A DNA stretch of 64,000 bases, from positions 47,521 through 111,520 of the forward strand of contig QANZ01047738.1 of the NCBI GenBank assembly GCA_003254925.1. The letters run 5' to 3'. Below, piece by piece: positions 13,098-24,180 of this stretch. The position numbers and the translations under genes are program-made. The notes below the pieces were generated by a model, which was given only the letters and a program-made list of their open reading frames with translations, did no database searches and was not told the DNA's origin. This DNA comes from Chamaecrista fasciculata. Its lineage: Eukaryota > Streptophyta > Magnoliopsida > Fabales > Fabaceae. Each line of letters opens with the position of its first letter. Position 1 is the stretch's first letter.

Positions 13098-13597
13098 AGT
13101 AAAGAAAAAAAATAATATTCGAATTAGAAAATATGATTCACCAAAATAGGACACTTGTTAGTATTTTTTTCCCCAAAAAGTATTCAATCCGACAAGTCAA
13201 TGACTAATTCTCTATGGATTTATGCTCTATTTAAGGATTTGTCGTTGGCCAATTGATTACTACATATACAAGGCGGAATTCCAACCCTCAACCTTGCTTA
13301 AGCGACCTAGTGAGCTCGACCACTAGGCCAACCAAATTTGGTTAAAGAGTAAAGAAAAAAAATAATATTCGAATTAGAAAATATGATTCACCAAAATAGG
13401 ACACTTGTTAGTATTTTTTTTCCTAAAAAGTAGTCCCAGCTCGACAGGTCAATGACTAATTCTCTACGGATCTATGCTCTATTTAAGGATTTGTCGTTGG
13501 CCAATTGATTACTACATATATAAGGCGGAATTCGAATCCCCAACCTTGCTTAAACGACCTAGTGAGCTCGACCACTAGGTCAACCAAACTTAATTAA
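13098..13597 (-). repeat. 250-bp tandem duplication carrying a tRNA-derived SINE in each copy
   Basis: Unit 1 starts at 13098 and unit 2 at 13348, a period of 250 bp with about 90% identity. On the minus strand each copy has an A-box-like segment (tggcctagtggtcgagctc or tgacctagtggtcgagctc) and, in copy 2, a clear B box (ggggattcgaattccgcc). These are followed by the SINE body (attggccaacgacaaatcc). Copy 1 has a mutated B box (ggttggaattccgcc). A short third match to the unit edge, gacacttgttagtattt, follows at 13617-13633. Confidence 0.8.
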
Positions 13598-14182
13598 AGA
13601 GAAAAAATGGAGCTATGACACTTGTTAGTATTTATGGCAAGCAAAGTAAGAACGTGGAAACAAGGAATGTTCACAAAACCAGGCATTCCAATACCATACG
13701 AATTCAATTCAATACTAATAGTATTAAGTGTCCCTTTCTAAAATTAACACGACACATATTATTACCTTTCTCTTTGGGGGTGTTCTTTCTTTTTTGGTTA
13801 GGCCAGCTCAAACATTACTTTAATAAAAAAAAAAAATCTAACATTACTTCATTTTCTTTACAAATATTTTTGGACAAAACTCGAAGGAATGTGTATTTCT
13901 TTCCTTTAAGCAAGATGGATCGAACCGATAAAAGTTACTTAATAATTGGGCCAGGCCCATAAAGAGTTGGCTAACGAGGGACCCAGGCCCAGTAGGCTTA
14001 ATCCTCAGAAGCCCGGCTTCGGGTTCAGCATCTATCAGACTCTCGATTTTTATTTTTATTTTTATTTTTTTTGCTTTATTTATTAAAAATGACATGGGGA
14101 AATCACTTTCTATCAATCATGAATGAAGAAGACGTAAGATTTTATTAATCTTCAGATGAAGATTCGCATAACATAAAAGATA

Positions 14183-14612
14183 GGGTAAATTACACTTTGG
14201 TACCCTGTGGTTTGAACCTATTTCACTTTAGTATCCTGTGGTTTGAAACTTGACACTTTGGTACCCTGTGGTATTCTCCATTAACACTTTGGTACCCTTT
14301 GGAGCTATTTTGTAATTTTAACCATAATAAAATTTACAAAAATTACATATTGACCCCAAAATAATTTTAAATTTTTCATTTTAGTCCTTGTATAATATGT
14401 ATCCAGGGACCTATTTGTAATTTTTTGAAAATTTTTTGGGGTCAATATGTAATTTTTGCAAAATTTGTTATGGTTAAAATTACAAAATAGCTCCAAAGGG
14501 TACCAAAGTGTTAATGGAGAATACCACAGGGTACCAAAGTGTCAAGTTTCAAACCACAGGGTACCAAAGTGAAATAGGGTCAAACCACAGGGTACCAAAG
14601 TGTAATTTACCC
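14183..14612. mobile_element. Mutator-type MITE, family A (complete copy)
   Basis: A 430-bp near-perfect palindrome. The left end gggtaaattacactttgg is the inverse of the right end ccaaagtgtaatttaccc. It is flanked by 9-bp repeats taaaagata (14174-14182) and taagagata (14613-14621), one mismatch apart. Inside, a phrase of about 38 bp built on 'acactttggtaccctgtgg' is repeated several times in each arm. A nearly identical copy begins at 63652 and a diverged relative lies at 50632-51060. Confidence 0.88.
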
Positions 14613-14621
14613 TAAGAGATA

Positions 14622-16364
14622 TGAAATCATTCAGCATTGAGAATTTTCTTTGGGCACAAAACAGCTGTTCATTCCTGTTATAGAATCAATTCAGGGATTC
14701 CATGATTAAAATAATCACAAGAGAAAAAAAAGTAAGTCAAGAATGAATTTGATAAAAAAAATTCAGTTACCTTGTAAAAGGTAATTCATCTATAAATATT
14801 TTTTTGATTACATAAATTATTTTATTAATCAATTATTATATCATAACTTATCTTTCATCCAAAGAATTTTATAATTGAGCTCCTTCAAATCAAAATTCAC
14901 AAAAAAATATGTGCGCATGAGTACAACCTAGAGATGAATAGTGCTGCACCAGATTCACCACCTTCCACAACAAGTCAACAATGACAGGTGAAAAGACAAA
15001 AGAAATAAAAAATAAAAAAATAGAAAAAAAAATAAAATGAAGAAAAAAAAAAAGAACTGTTTTGATATCTTTGTGGCTTCAGTGAATAGTGAGTGACCAT
15101 ACAAACGACCCAACCAGATGGGTGATAGCTAGAAGCTGACAAATCACAAGAGCCACCACCACAACACTACACTTAACAGATTCGCCTCGTTTGGCTACAC
15201 TTTCATCTCATGACTCATGACTTGAGATATCAATGGCAGTACTAATATCACTGTCTGTCAATTTTTTTTTCTTCTGTTTTTCTATGTTATTTTCTCACCT
15301 TTGGTCATGGGAGTAGGTGAACACTGAAGTGAAGAGTGAAGTAGAAGAAAGAGTCTTCCTTCCTTCCCAATTCCCATGTCATGATGTTCCATTATTATTA
15401 TTAGAATTAGTTTTCTTCACTCGAAATTGCATTGGCACAACATGGTAATGATAATACAGCTGGAACAATGTTTGGTGCCAACATTGTATTTTTACTCTGT
15501 CGTATTTGTTTGCTCCTTCTTGGTATTGTTCAAAAGAAGCAAAAGGGACATACCACTGCGTTGGTTATTTCCTGCTTTTTTCAAACTTGGGTTATGGTGT
15601 GATAAAGAAAGAACATGAGCCCAATGAAACACCCACCTCCTTCTTTCTTTCTTTCCTCTGCTCTTTTTTTCCCTCCTCTCTTCTTTTGATGCCCTTTTTG
15701 ACTGCAAAAGTGAGAATCCCATTTGAATGCCATATCAGAGAGACAGAACAGACAGATAGAGAGAGAGAGTGTGTGTGGGGGGGTCCTCTCTGACTGTGAG
15801 AAGTGAGAACTTTCTTTTCTTTTCTTTCTTTCTTGCTCATCAGGCAAACCCATCACTTTTTTTAAAAAAATAATTTCTACCCAAAAAATGTAAATGACCA
15901 ATTCATTCTATTATCCCATCCAATTCCATATTTGATTTGTGTCTGTACAGTACAAGTTATTCATCACTCTTCATTCCCACCAGTCCGTTTGAATCCCTCC
16001 CATTTTTTTTTCTCTATTCCCTATACCCTCTCTCTATCCACAACAAAAGCTATCAAAAGAATAATAATATCTCTCATCACATGCCACTGCGTTAATCTCT
16101 TTAAGACAGATGTGACAATCCCGCTCCCCAATAAAAAATAAACAGCTCCATCCATTCTCTTTGCTAAATGGCTATGAGAAAAATTTAGCCATTGACAAGA
16201 CTTCCAAATCTTGGGTTTAGTTAATCACCAATATCTATGCTGCTCCTTCTGCTTCTAGGGATGATGTTGAGACCTTGATTTTTAGTATGCCAAAATTGGT
16301 CTCTGTTTTCAATTCCATTAATAGAGTAGTCTCTTTCTGTGCAGGCATATGATAAGATATGATA
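14622..16364. other. Downstream flank of the PIP5K gene
   Basis: Non-coding DNA between the family A MITE and the PIP5K stop codon. Short open frames at 15427-15901 are low-complexity CT/GA runs (for example the GA and GT tracts at 15744-15780) and show no family resemblance. The PIP5K 3'UTR must occupy the right-hand part, but its end cannot be placed. Confidence 0.45.
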
Positions 16365-18696
16365 TCACTTGTCATCTACAAAGATTTTGTGTATGAAATC
16401 CCTAAACCTTTTGGAGTATAGCTTGGGATCAACGGCTGAGATGGAGATGGGATCCACTTGTAGTGACTTGTAAGCATGTTCAAGTTTCTTGCTAATATCA
16501 TAGTCTTGAAGAATGTCAATGATGCCAAAGTAGAGGATCACGTCAAAGATCTCACCACCACCACCCCCTTCTGAAGAAGATGGCGTTGAACTTGAATTGC
16601 TACTACTTCCAGCACTCGTGTGCTGATCTAATAATCCACTCTTACTAACCCTCTCCGCTCTTGCAGGCACGTTAGTACCCAAACGGATTAGTGGTCCCCT
16701 GCAATATAAAGAATATATACAATTAATGGATCTTTCTATATTTGCATACTTCATATTTATACCACATATCAGGAAAGAGGGTTTGCCATAAATTTCAATT
16801 TTCATGACTGATCATCACTCCAAGTGTGAACTTGATACAGGAGCCGTGTTCTACTTAATTTTTTTCAAAAAAGTTCACTAATTATATTAAAAAGAGTAAA
16901 CATATAAATGGACCTTCAAAAAATCTAAAATTCACAATTCAATCCCTAAAAAAATAGTTATATTTTTATAGACCAAATTATATATTTACTCCATTGAAGA
17001 CATACTACTGTCACAACTCAAATAATATCAACTTAGCTTCCGAGTCATATCCTGTCAATTATCACAAGCTCCATCAAATCACTGATAGCTTCCAATTGTC
17101 TTACAATGAAAGCCTAAGCCCTTATCAGGAAGTTTGATATGACCCCACAGGCACAATCAAGAAAACTGCCTCCAAACCAAACTTGCCACGATGACTCTAG
17201 AGTCATTTCGGTGCATCTCAAACCAACAAGTTCATGTTCAAAACAGATATAACTAAAATGCGACTCCCATGTTATTGAAAGACAAGATCAAAGAAAAGAC
17301 AGATAGATACATAGTGCTCATCCACCGACCAGTAGTGTTTTTGTTTGTTCACAACTTGTGTGGTCGTGTCCTTTTGGCTATTATTTGCATGTGCATGTGC
17401 CACATTGATATTTTAAGATGCTCCTGTTTTATTGTATACCTGGGTCCATTCCATACGCACTAAAGCGGCACATGCATACAAGATTACAAGTTAAAGGGAT
17501 TGCCGTCAATGGAGTCCAAAGGATTGAAAGACAAAACTGCTATTAATATTATAACCATCTTAAATCTAGCAACTCCCGACTTGGTCAAACTTCAAGAAAT
17601 CCAGAAACTTCGAGTGAATAATGGGTTGGAACTTCCATAACATTTTTAGGTCATAATTCCATCTAAGTGCATAATTTTCTTCATCATCTATTAACTTCAT
17701 ATATAGCAATTTTATAAATTCCACGCATACAACACCGAGCACTCTCAGATACGAATAAAGAGAAAAAGACATACCGGCCTATAGGTATCCACTTCATATC
17801 CTGCATCTCATCGTGATCCAAATCCCTCTTACCTGATAGATCCATAACAAAACAAAATATTTAATTTCATGTCTCTTGGAAGTTTCAATCAATTTATCAT
17901 AACAAAAGGGAACAACAAGTCACATACATACAGACATACCTGAACGCAAATAATTTGGCGAGCTTTTCAGTTCATCAACTGAGGAGTCATCACGAAAATG
18001 AAGACCAATCAGAAGACTGTAATCCATGATTCCCTCTCCTTCCAAGAATTCACAGTCTCTATCAAGTTGCCTGAGTATTTATAGAAGAAGCCATTGCATA
18101 AAACCACCAAGTCTAATAAAAGAAAAGCACAAAAAAGCATGGGAAGTTGAAATCATATGGCAGATTGTGTACCATTTAAGCTCTTGAAACCAAGATTCTT
18201 CCAGCCGAAACACATAATTGAGATCAAGGTCTTTGAGAGTGGTAGTTTCATCAATCTCCTCCCGGGGCTTATCAGTAGTACGACCATAAGAGGAACCTTT
18301 AAGGTCAAACCGCTTATGGATTCGATACTCCGAGCAAAACACATTCCCCATTACTATAAATCGGGTCTGAATCATCACAGAATTAACAAGTGTTCATTAA
18401 AAAGGTACACACAAGCAAGCAGCTGAGAAGTGAATCAATATTTTGCTGCAAAAGTTATAACTAATGATATATATATATATACCTTCTGACCTCCAACAGG
18501 TTTAACACAATGAACACCAAGGAATTTTGTCACGAGGGAGTTCTTGTGTTGACAAACATGTTGGTAGTAATTTGGAAGCATCCTGATGAGCACCTGACAT
18601 GGCCACCAACTATTATGGAATACTCAAAAAGCATAGTGACCGAAGCTCATTTTCTGAAAATGAAATTTTACCTTACTCAATACTGCCTATAATTTT

Positions 18697-18744
<48 letters not shown>

Positions 18745-20415
18745 AAGTAAGGCATTCATTCCAAGTGTAGAGGCTAGCAACTATATACTAACCTTGACTT
18801 CTGACTTCTTCACGGTTTTAATGATAAACCGGTCGTCTTGCGTAAGGTAAAAGAAGCTTCCGCTTTTGCCAGGAGAAGACATCTCTCTCAGTGTGTCACT
18901 TCCACAAATAGCAAGCATATAATCCGCCGGATCAATTGCAAATAAATCCCTTAGATGTCTAAATAATGCCCACAGATATAGGAAAAATTAGCGGCCAGCA
19001 AAGCTTTCCATGCTTAAAGAAATGAAAAAAACATATATGCAAGAAAATTTAAGATAACTCATAGATTTCTTTCACACCTGAACACCATGGGACAGTAGTC
19101 TTTCCACCTGAAATCCACCGACTGATGTGGAGGGGTAAACTTGGATCCTTCTGGTGGAAATCTTGTCCAGAACTTTTCCTTTGGATCAAAATCTCCTGGT
19201 CTAAGCTCCCGTAGAACCGAAGCATGCTTCCCCACAGAGTATCTAAGATGACAAAAGAAACAAAAAACAAATAGAATAAACCCAAAGAAACTCTAAGCAA
19301 GTAAGCAAAACCAGCAGAAGCAAGCGGGAACGAGCGCTATAATACCTTATACCAAGCTGAAGATTAAGCATCAAATCGTAGTTCTTATGGCCTTTTGAAA
19401 TGGTTTGACCAGGTTTCTTGATCTCACCATCGGCTGACCAACAAGGACTTCTCTGAAACTGTCCAGCAGTAGTAGGTTCTCCTCCGTTTTCAGACTCACT
19501 GCCATCTCTGTAAAACATGGATGCCTCCACATTGTCGACAATATCACAAGTAATATCCCCAGCTTCTCCATCAAGCTCCCAAATGCAAATCCGAGGAAAA
19601 CTCACACTCTTAGACCCATCCACCGAAGACCTCTTCTGAATGCTGTTCTTCTGATCTTCATTCTTGAACTCTTTCCCCCAATTCCCAGCAGACGAGCTTC
19701 CATCTGACCATATAAACACTCCTTTCCCCTTGGGCACACCATTCTCCCAAAACCCTTCGTATCGATTCCCATTCGCCCACATTAAAACCCCTTTCCCTGA
19801 GATCGCGCCATTCTTCCACTCACCTACATATTCATTCCCGTTCTTCCACATGTACCTCCCTTCTCCATCCTGCAAATTGCACCTCCACGAGCCCTCGTAT
19901 ACATCCCCATTGGCATAGCACTTCTCGCCGAATCCATGCTTCCGATCGGCCATCCATGACCCGCGATACATGTCGCCGACCACACCAATGAATGACCCGA
20001 ACCCGTCCATCCGACCCGACTTGAATTCGCCCTCGTAGGTAGCTCCCGACGGCCACGAAAACCTCCCCTTCCCGGAGGCTTTCCCTTTCTTCCATTCGCC
20101 TTCGTACATGCACCCATCGGACCAGAGATATTTCCCCGTTCCGTGAGGCACATTCCCTAATAGAGTTCCGGTGTAGAGGTCTCCGTTCGGGAGAGACTTC
20201 TCTACGGCGGCGGCGGCGGGGGAAGAGACGGTGGGCGTCACGCGGCGGGAACCGGCGGGGATTCGTGGCCGGCCGACCACTGAACACGGAGGTGGGACCA
20301 CTAGCTCGATTTTTTCCTTCTCCTTTTCTTCTTCGGATTTCTTCTTCTTCGCCGCGTTCGCTGTACTGGTAATGTCTTGCTCAGAAGGGAGAGTGAGAAG
20401 CGTCTGTTGCATCAT
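16365..20415 (-). CDS. PIP5K: Phosphatidylinositol-4-phosphate 5-kinase, MORN-repeat (type B) class
   Basis: Exons, 5' to 3': 19346-20415, 19078-19242, 18793-18958, 18483-18593, 18173-18366, 17940-18070, 17775-17832, 16365-16698. All are GT-AG and give 742 residues. The protein phosphorylates PI4P to PI(4,5)P2, usually at the plasma membrane. Residues 81-241 are seven 23-residue MORN repeats (Y-G-W...G-G pattern) plus a partial eighth. The linker has [18 protein letters not shown] and the dimerisation-like [16 protein letters not shown]. The kinase domain shows GKSGS (442-446), Lys459 in [11 protein letters not shown], the [11 protein letters not shown] region, [12 protein letters not shown] (Asp585), IIDILQDYD and DPKLYSKRF. 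The overall pattern is closest to Arabidopsis PIP5K1/2/3 rather than PIP5K9. The start uses tandem ATGs (20413-20415, 20410-20412). A 12-residue uORF ends just upstream (20422-20460). Confidence 0.95.
18692..18745. repeat. (CA)n(TA)n microsatellite in a PIP5K intron
   Basis: A pure CA run followed directly by a TA run, inside the intron between exons 18483-18593 and 18793-18958. It lies about 45 bases from the donor of the upstream exon, so length polymorphism could affect splicing. Confidence 0.85.
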
Positions 20416-20421
20416 TTCCGG

Positions 20422-20460
20422 TCAGAGAGTCGCCGGGAAATATAACGTCGTCGGCGTCAT
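20422..20460 (-). other. Upstream ORF in the PIP5K leader
   Basis: On the minus strand, ATG at 20458-20460 in a good context (A at -3) opens MTPTTLYFPATL and stops at 20422-20424. This is 6 bases before the main tandem ATG. If it is within the transcript it should reduce or tune translation of the kinase. The transcript start was not visible. Confidence 0.5.
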
Positions 20461-21420
20461 TTTCCGGTGGGAATCAAGGGTTTCCGATGAGCAGAAGCTT
20501 GTGGATTGGAATGATAATAATAATAAGAATAAGAACAAGAATAATAACAAACCTCTCAATGCAATTGCAATGGCGCTTGCTGGCACATCAATGATATTAT
20601 TAGCTGCCACTGTTACTTTGGAGAATGCGAGTGAGTAAGAGAGAGAGAGAGAAGAGAGAAGAGAATCCTACAAACAAAGACAAGAAAGAAGCAGAGAAGA
20701 GAGAGAAAGCGAGGAGAAGAACAGTGATTTTGGAAAAAAAGAAAAAATAAATAAATAATTTAAGAGAGAGTGATGAGTGGGGTCAGGTGGGACCCACAGT
20801 GGGCCCAATGGGCTCTTCCACATAGCGAGGCGCAAGTGGTGAGAGTGGTGGGTGGTATGTACTGTACTCTCTCTGTGTGTTAGTGTATATATGTGCCACC
20901 CACTTATTAATTCGAAATCACTAAAATGCCCATACGTTTTTATTAATAATTAATAATAATAATAATATACCACGTGATTATTTTTTTTCTTTATGTTTGG
21001 TCACTAACCAACATTTTTATTTTTACGAGACTTTGATAGCATTACGTGTATAATTTACAAAATGGAATGATGACGGTACCTAATTTTTGTATGTGTGTGT
21101 TGAGAGCTTCAAAACTCATAGGGATCTCCGTGTATTTGTGAATTTGGCAATTGGCACCCCCACACAACACAACACACATTTTTTTCTTTTTCTTTTTTTT
21201 GCCAGTACACACATATTTTTCTTCATTGGTGTGGAATCCATCAAAGTCAAAATCCGAGAACTTGTTTTATTAATATATATGATATATGATGATATGATAT
21301 GATATGATGAGGTGGCACTGGCATCCAAGCAATGGTATCAATATTACTAGAACATAATCGTTAAATGAATTTAAAAAAAATGTTTAGGTTATAGGTTGAT
21401 AGATAATTAAATATATATTA
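20461..21420. promoter_or_regulatory. PIP5K 5' leader and promoter region
   Basis: Contains GA-rich leader DNA (20635-20720), two TGGGCC/TGGGCT site II-like elements near 20801-20815, and a palindromic G-box core CACGTG at 20971-20976. These are sequence observations; function is not shown. AT-rich DNA and short repeats follow. Confidence 0.4.
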
Positions 21421-21422
21421 GA

Positions 21423-21848
21423 GTGTATTTTTAGTCTCATAATTTTGATAAAGGTCTCAATTTGGTTCCATAAATTCTTTTGTTGCAATTTTGGTCACAT
21501 AACTTTGACAAATGTCTCAATTTGCTCCCATAACTTTTGAAAATGTCTTAAGCTGATTTTCATCCATTATCTGCCGTTAAATTCACTCCACTCATATTTG
21601 TCAGTTGTCACGTCATCATTCAACTCAGTATGTCAGATCATCTTTAACGGTAAAAAATGGATGAAAATCAATTTGAGACAAACGATTGGACGTTTTCATA
21701 AGTTATGGGACCAAAATTACAACAAAAAAAGTTATGAGACCAAATTGAGACTTTTGCCAAAGTTATGGGACCAAAATTGAAACAAAAAAAGTTATGGTAC
21801 CAAATTGAGACATTTTCTAAAATTATGGGACCAAAAGTACACTTTAAT
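21423..21848. mobile_element. Palindromic MITE-like element
   Basis: The left arm (gtgtatttttagtctcataa, then 'ttttggtcacataactttga') is the inverse of the right arm (ccaaagttatgggaccaaaa, ending ggaccaaaagtacac). The centre is near 21620. Possible 9-bp flanks (atattagag/atattagat) differ by one base, so the ends are uncertain by a few bases. Non-coding. Confidence 0.65.
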
Positions 21849-22374
21849 ATTAGATATAAAACCATGATAATAATGTAATAAATAATAAACAATAAAATTA
21901 AAACAATTTTTTAAAAATTGGCCTGGTTTGATATTGTAGACATAGTAGTTGTATTTTTAATTTTGACTATTTATTTCTGATTTAATTTTTAAAACGATTT
22001 TTAATAATAAGCCAACTCATCTCTCCACCAATAATGATCAAATTGTCCATTCTAGCATGATGCAAACAATATTGTCCATTCTATATACTTGTAAGTTGTA
22101 ACTTTCTTTTTTGTTTTTTTAGCTTGATCATATATAGAATGAACGTTACAAACTCTTATCCCATTTTGCTGGTTGTACGTAGTACTATAATTCAATTCTC
22201 GAAAACTTTAATTAGAATTGGTGATGGTATCAACAGCTTCATTATCATCAAAACATATTATAATTTATTGTCAGACTTTTTTGGTGATAATGCAAATATG
22301 CAATGCAACCTTTTGTAGAGCTGGAAACGTAGGTAGGGCGAGGAAGCTAAGAGGTGGTGTGGTGGGCATCACGT

Positions 22375-22407
22375 ATGTGTATGTATGTATGTATGTATGT
22401 ATGTATG
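22375..22407. repeat. (ATGT)n microsatellite
   Basis: About seven to eight tandem ATGT units in AT-rich intergenic DNA, with no gene nearby. Confidence 0.8.
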
Positions 22408-22905
22408 CCCTTTCATTCATTCCAAATACCATTTTATTTTCATGGTCATGGTGTGATGGGACGATTTTTTTTTATAACAAAAAATGATGATAAGAAAAAT
22501 TGAAAAAATTCGGCTGAAGAGTAGGCAAGTTAGAGATATCTACCATAATAGGCCCATACTTAACTTTTTCTCCATCTTTATTTGATGGAGCAATTAGTCA
22601 CTAAATCTTCAGTCTTATCTTAAAAGATACAAAATTAGAAAAATTGCATCTAAACATGGTAAAATAGTAAAATATAGAAGAGTTAATGATCCTGATAGCA
22701 GCTGTTGATGACACCTGGCGGCTGGGACGGTTCCAAATCCTCTTATTATGAAACTTCCAAATGACATCTAGCATCACAAGAATGGAGATCATGATGAGAT
22801 GATATGGTAATGCTACTAAAAATGAAATCTAATTTCTTTCTACACTCTAAAGAATAAAAAAAAATATAGAGTAAACTAGTAATTTGATCCATGAAAAATT
22901 AAAAT

Positions 22906-23230
22906 CTAGGAAGCATAGACGACACGGACACGGACACAATGACACGTTAAACTGTCAAAATTACGCGACACGACACGTCATATATTTATATATATAAATA
23001 ATTAAATATTCATAATTTTTAAAGAAAAATTTAAAAATTACAAGTTTTATTCATAATATATGTTATATGTATTATTATTTTCTCTTATATGTCATGTTAA
23101 AGTCACAAAAAATTGATTTATATTTTAAAATTTATGAATATGTGTCGTGTCGGTGTCGTTCGGGTGTCGGACACCGACACATGTCCGACACGGCGACACG
23201 CCCTCAAAATGAAGTGTCCATGCTTCTTAG
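22906..23230. mobile_element. hAT-type MITE, family B (complete copy 1)
   Basis: Terminal repeats ctaggaagcat and atgcttcttag, with an exact 8-bp TSD, attaaaat, at 22898-22905 and 23231-23238. Both subterminal zones are packed with 'gacacggacacg / gtgtcggtgtcg' repeats. The same structure occurs at 55218-55563 in opposite orientation, and as a half copy ending at 37197. Confidence 0.88.
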
Positions 23231-23415
23231 ATTAAAATACATATTGTTTAGTCTCTAAAAAATTAAAAAGTATACTATTTGGTTCTTTCAAATATTAACA
23301 AATATACAATTTGATTCTTTCAGGAATTAAACAGTATAATTTGACTTTTAAACAAAGTTATTAGCTCAGTGATTTTTCGAGGATTAAATTATTAATTTAC
23401 TAAAAAAAACACATA

Positions 23416-23767
23416 GGTAAAAGTATCTTTCTTATCCTCAAACTTTATATCAACTTTCAATTTCGTTTCTAATATTTTATATTTTGATCGATTTTTTCCT
23501 TTACTTATTTTAGCTAAATATTAACAACATATTATATTTTACGTGACAAATGATATGTAATGTAAAATTGCTAGAAAAAAATTGCTCAAATTCTAATTCA
23601 TATTGAAAAATATAATGAAATACATCGTTAATTTATTGAAAGAAGTTAGTTAAAAAATAAAATTTACTAAAATATAAAATATTATGAACAAAATTGATAA
23701 CAAAAAAATATTATGAATGAAATTGAAAATTGATATAAAATTTGACAAAAAAAAGAAGTATTTTTAC
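23416..23767. mobile_element. Foldback element, family C (copy 1)
   Basis: The left end ggtaaaagtatctttcttat and the right end gaagtatttttac are roughly inverted. The interior shares 'tttagctaaatattaacaac...' and 'cgttaatttattgaaagaag' with the copies at 27442-27816 and 38234-38608. Non-coding and diverged. Confidence 0.6.
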
Positions 23768-23879
23768 TAAAAACATATGATTTGATCCGTGTATTTATGT
23801 TAAGAGTCAACTATTTAATGACTCAAATATATGATTCACTCCCGAAGATATTACAAATTTCAACCTTTTGGTCTTTGTA

Positions 23880-24180
23880 TCATATTCAAGGATAAAAAAT
23901 ATAAATTTGGTCTTATAATTGTTGTTTAGTTTCTAATTTGGTCTTGTATCTTTTTTGTTATAGTTTTAGTCTTATATCTTTTAGTCAAGTTGCAGAGTTA
24001 GTCTCATATTTTTGTAAAATGATCAACTATTAAAAATATGAGACTACTTCTAAACCAAACCCAAAGATATAGGACCATTTCTGTAATTTAACCCAAATAT
24101 GTGAGACTAAATTTGTAACAAAAAAATATGCGACTAAATTGAAAACTGAGCAAAATAGATGAGACCAAATTTACACTTTA
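23880..24180. repeat. Diverged palindromic element
   Basis: Left arm phrases (tttggtcttata, tagtcttatatctttt) are the inverse of right arm phrases (aaagatataggacc, gagaccaaatttacac). It is AT-rich and non-coding, and no TSD was resolved. Confidence 0.5.

Noticed and set aside
14183..14612. Possible microRNA precursor (long hairpin)
   Set aside because: The hairpin is a MITE with TIRs and a target duplication; no known plant miRNA sequence was seen.
15427..15901. Cluster of small frames on both strands
   Set aside because: Low-complexity CT/GA DNA downstream of PIP5K, with no conserved domain pattern.
19664..20287. Several frames over the MORN repeats
   Set aside because: The repeated DNA of the MORN region keeps other frames open; none resembles a protein family.
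20231..20638. Antisense open frame, 135 codons, over the PIP5K start
   Set aside because: Shadow of PIP5K exon 1 plus an AAT/AAG-rich simple tract.
23067..23258. Open frame similar to one at 55163-55426 on the other strand
   Set aside because: Both lie in copies of the same family B MITE; the similarity is repeat identity, not a conserved gene.
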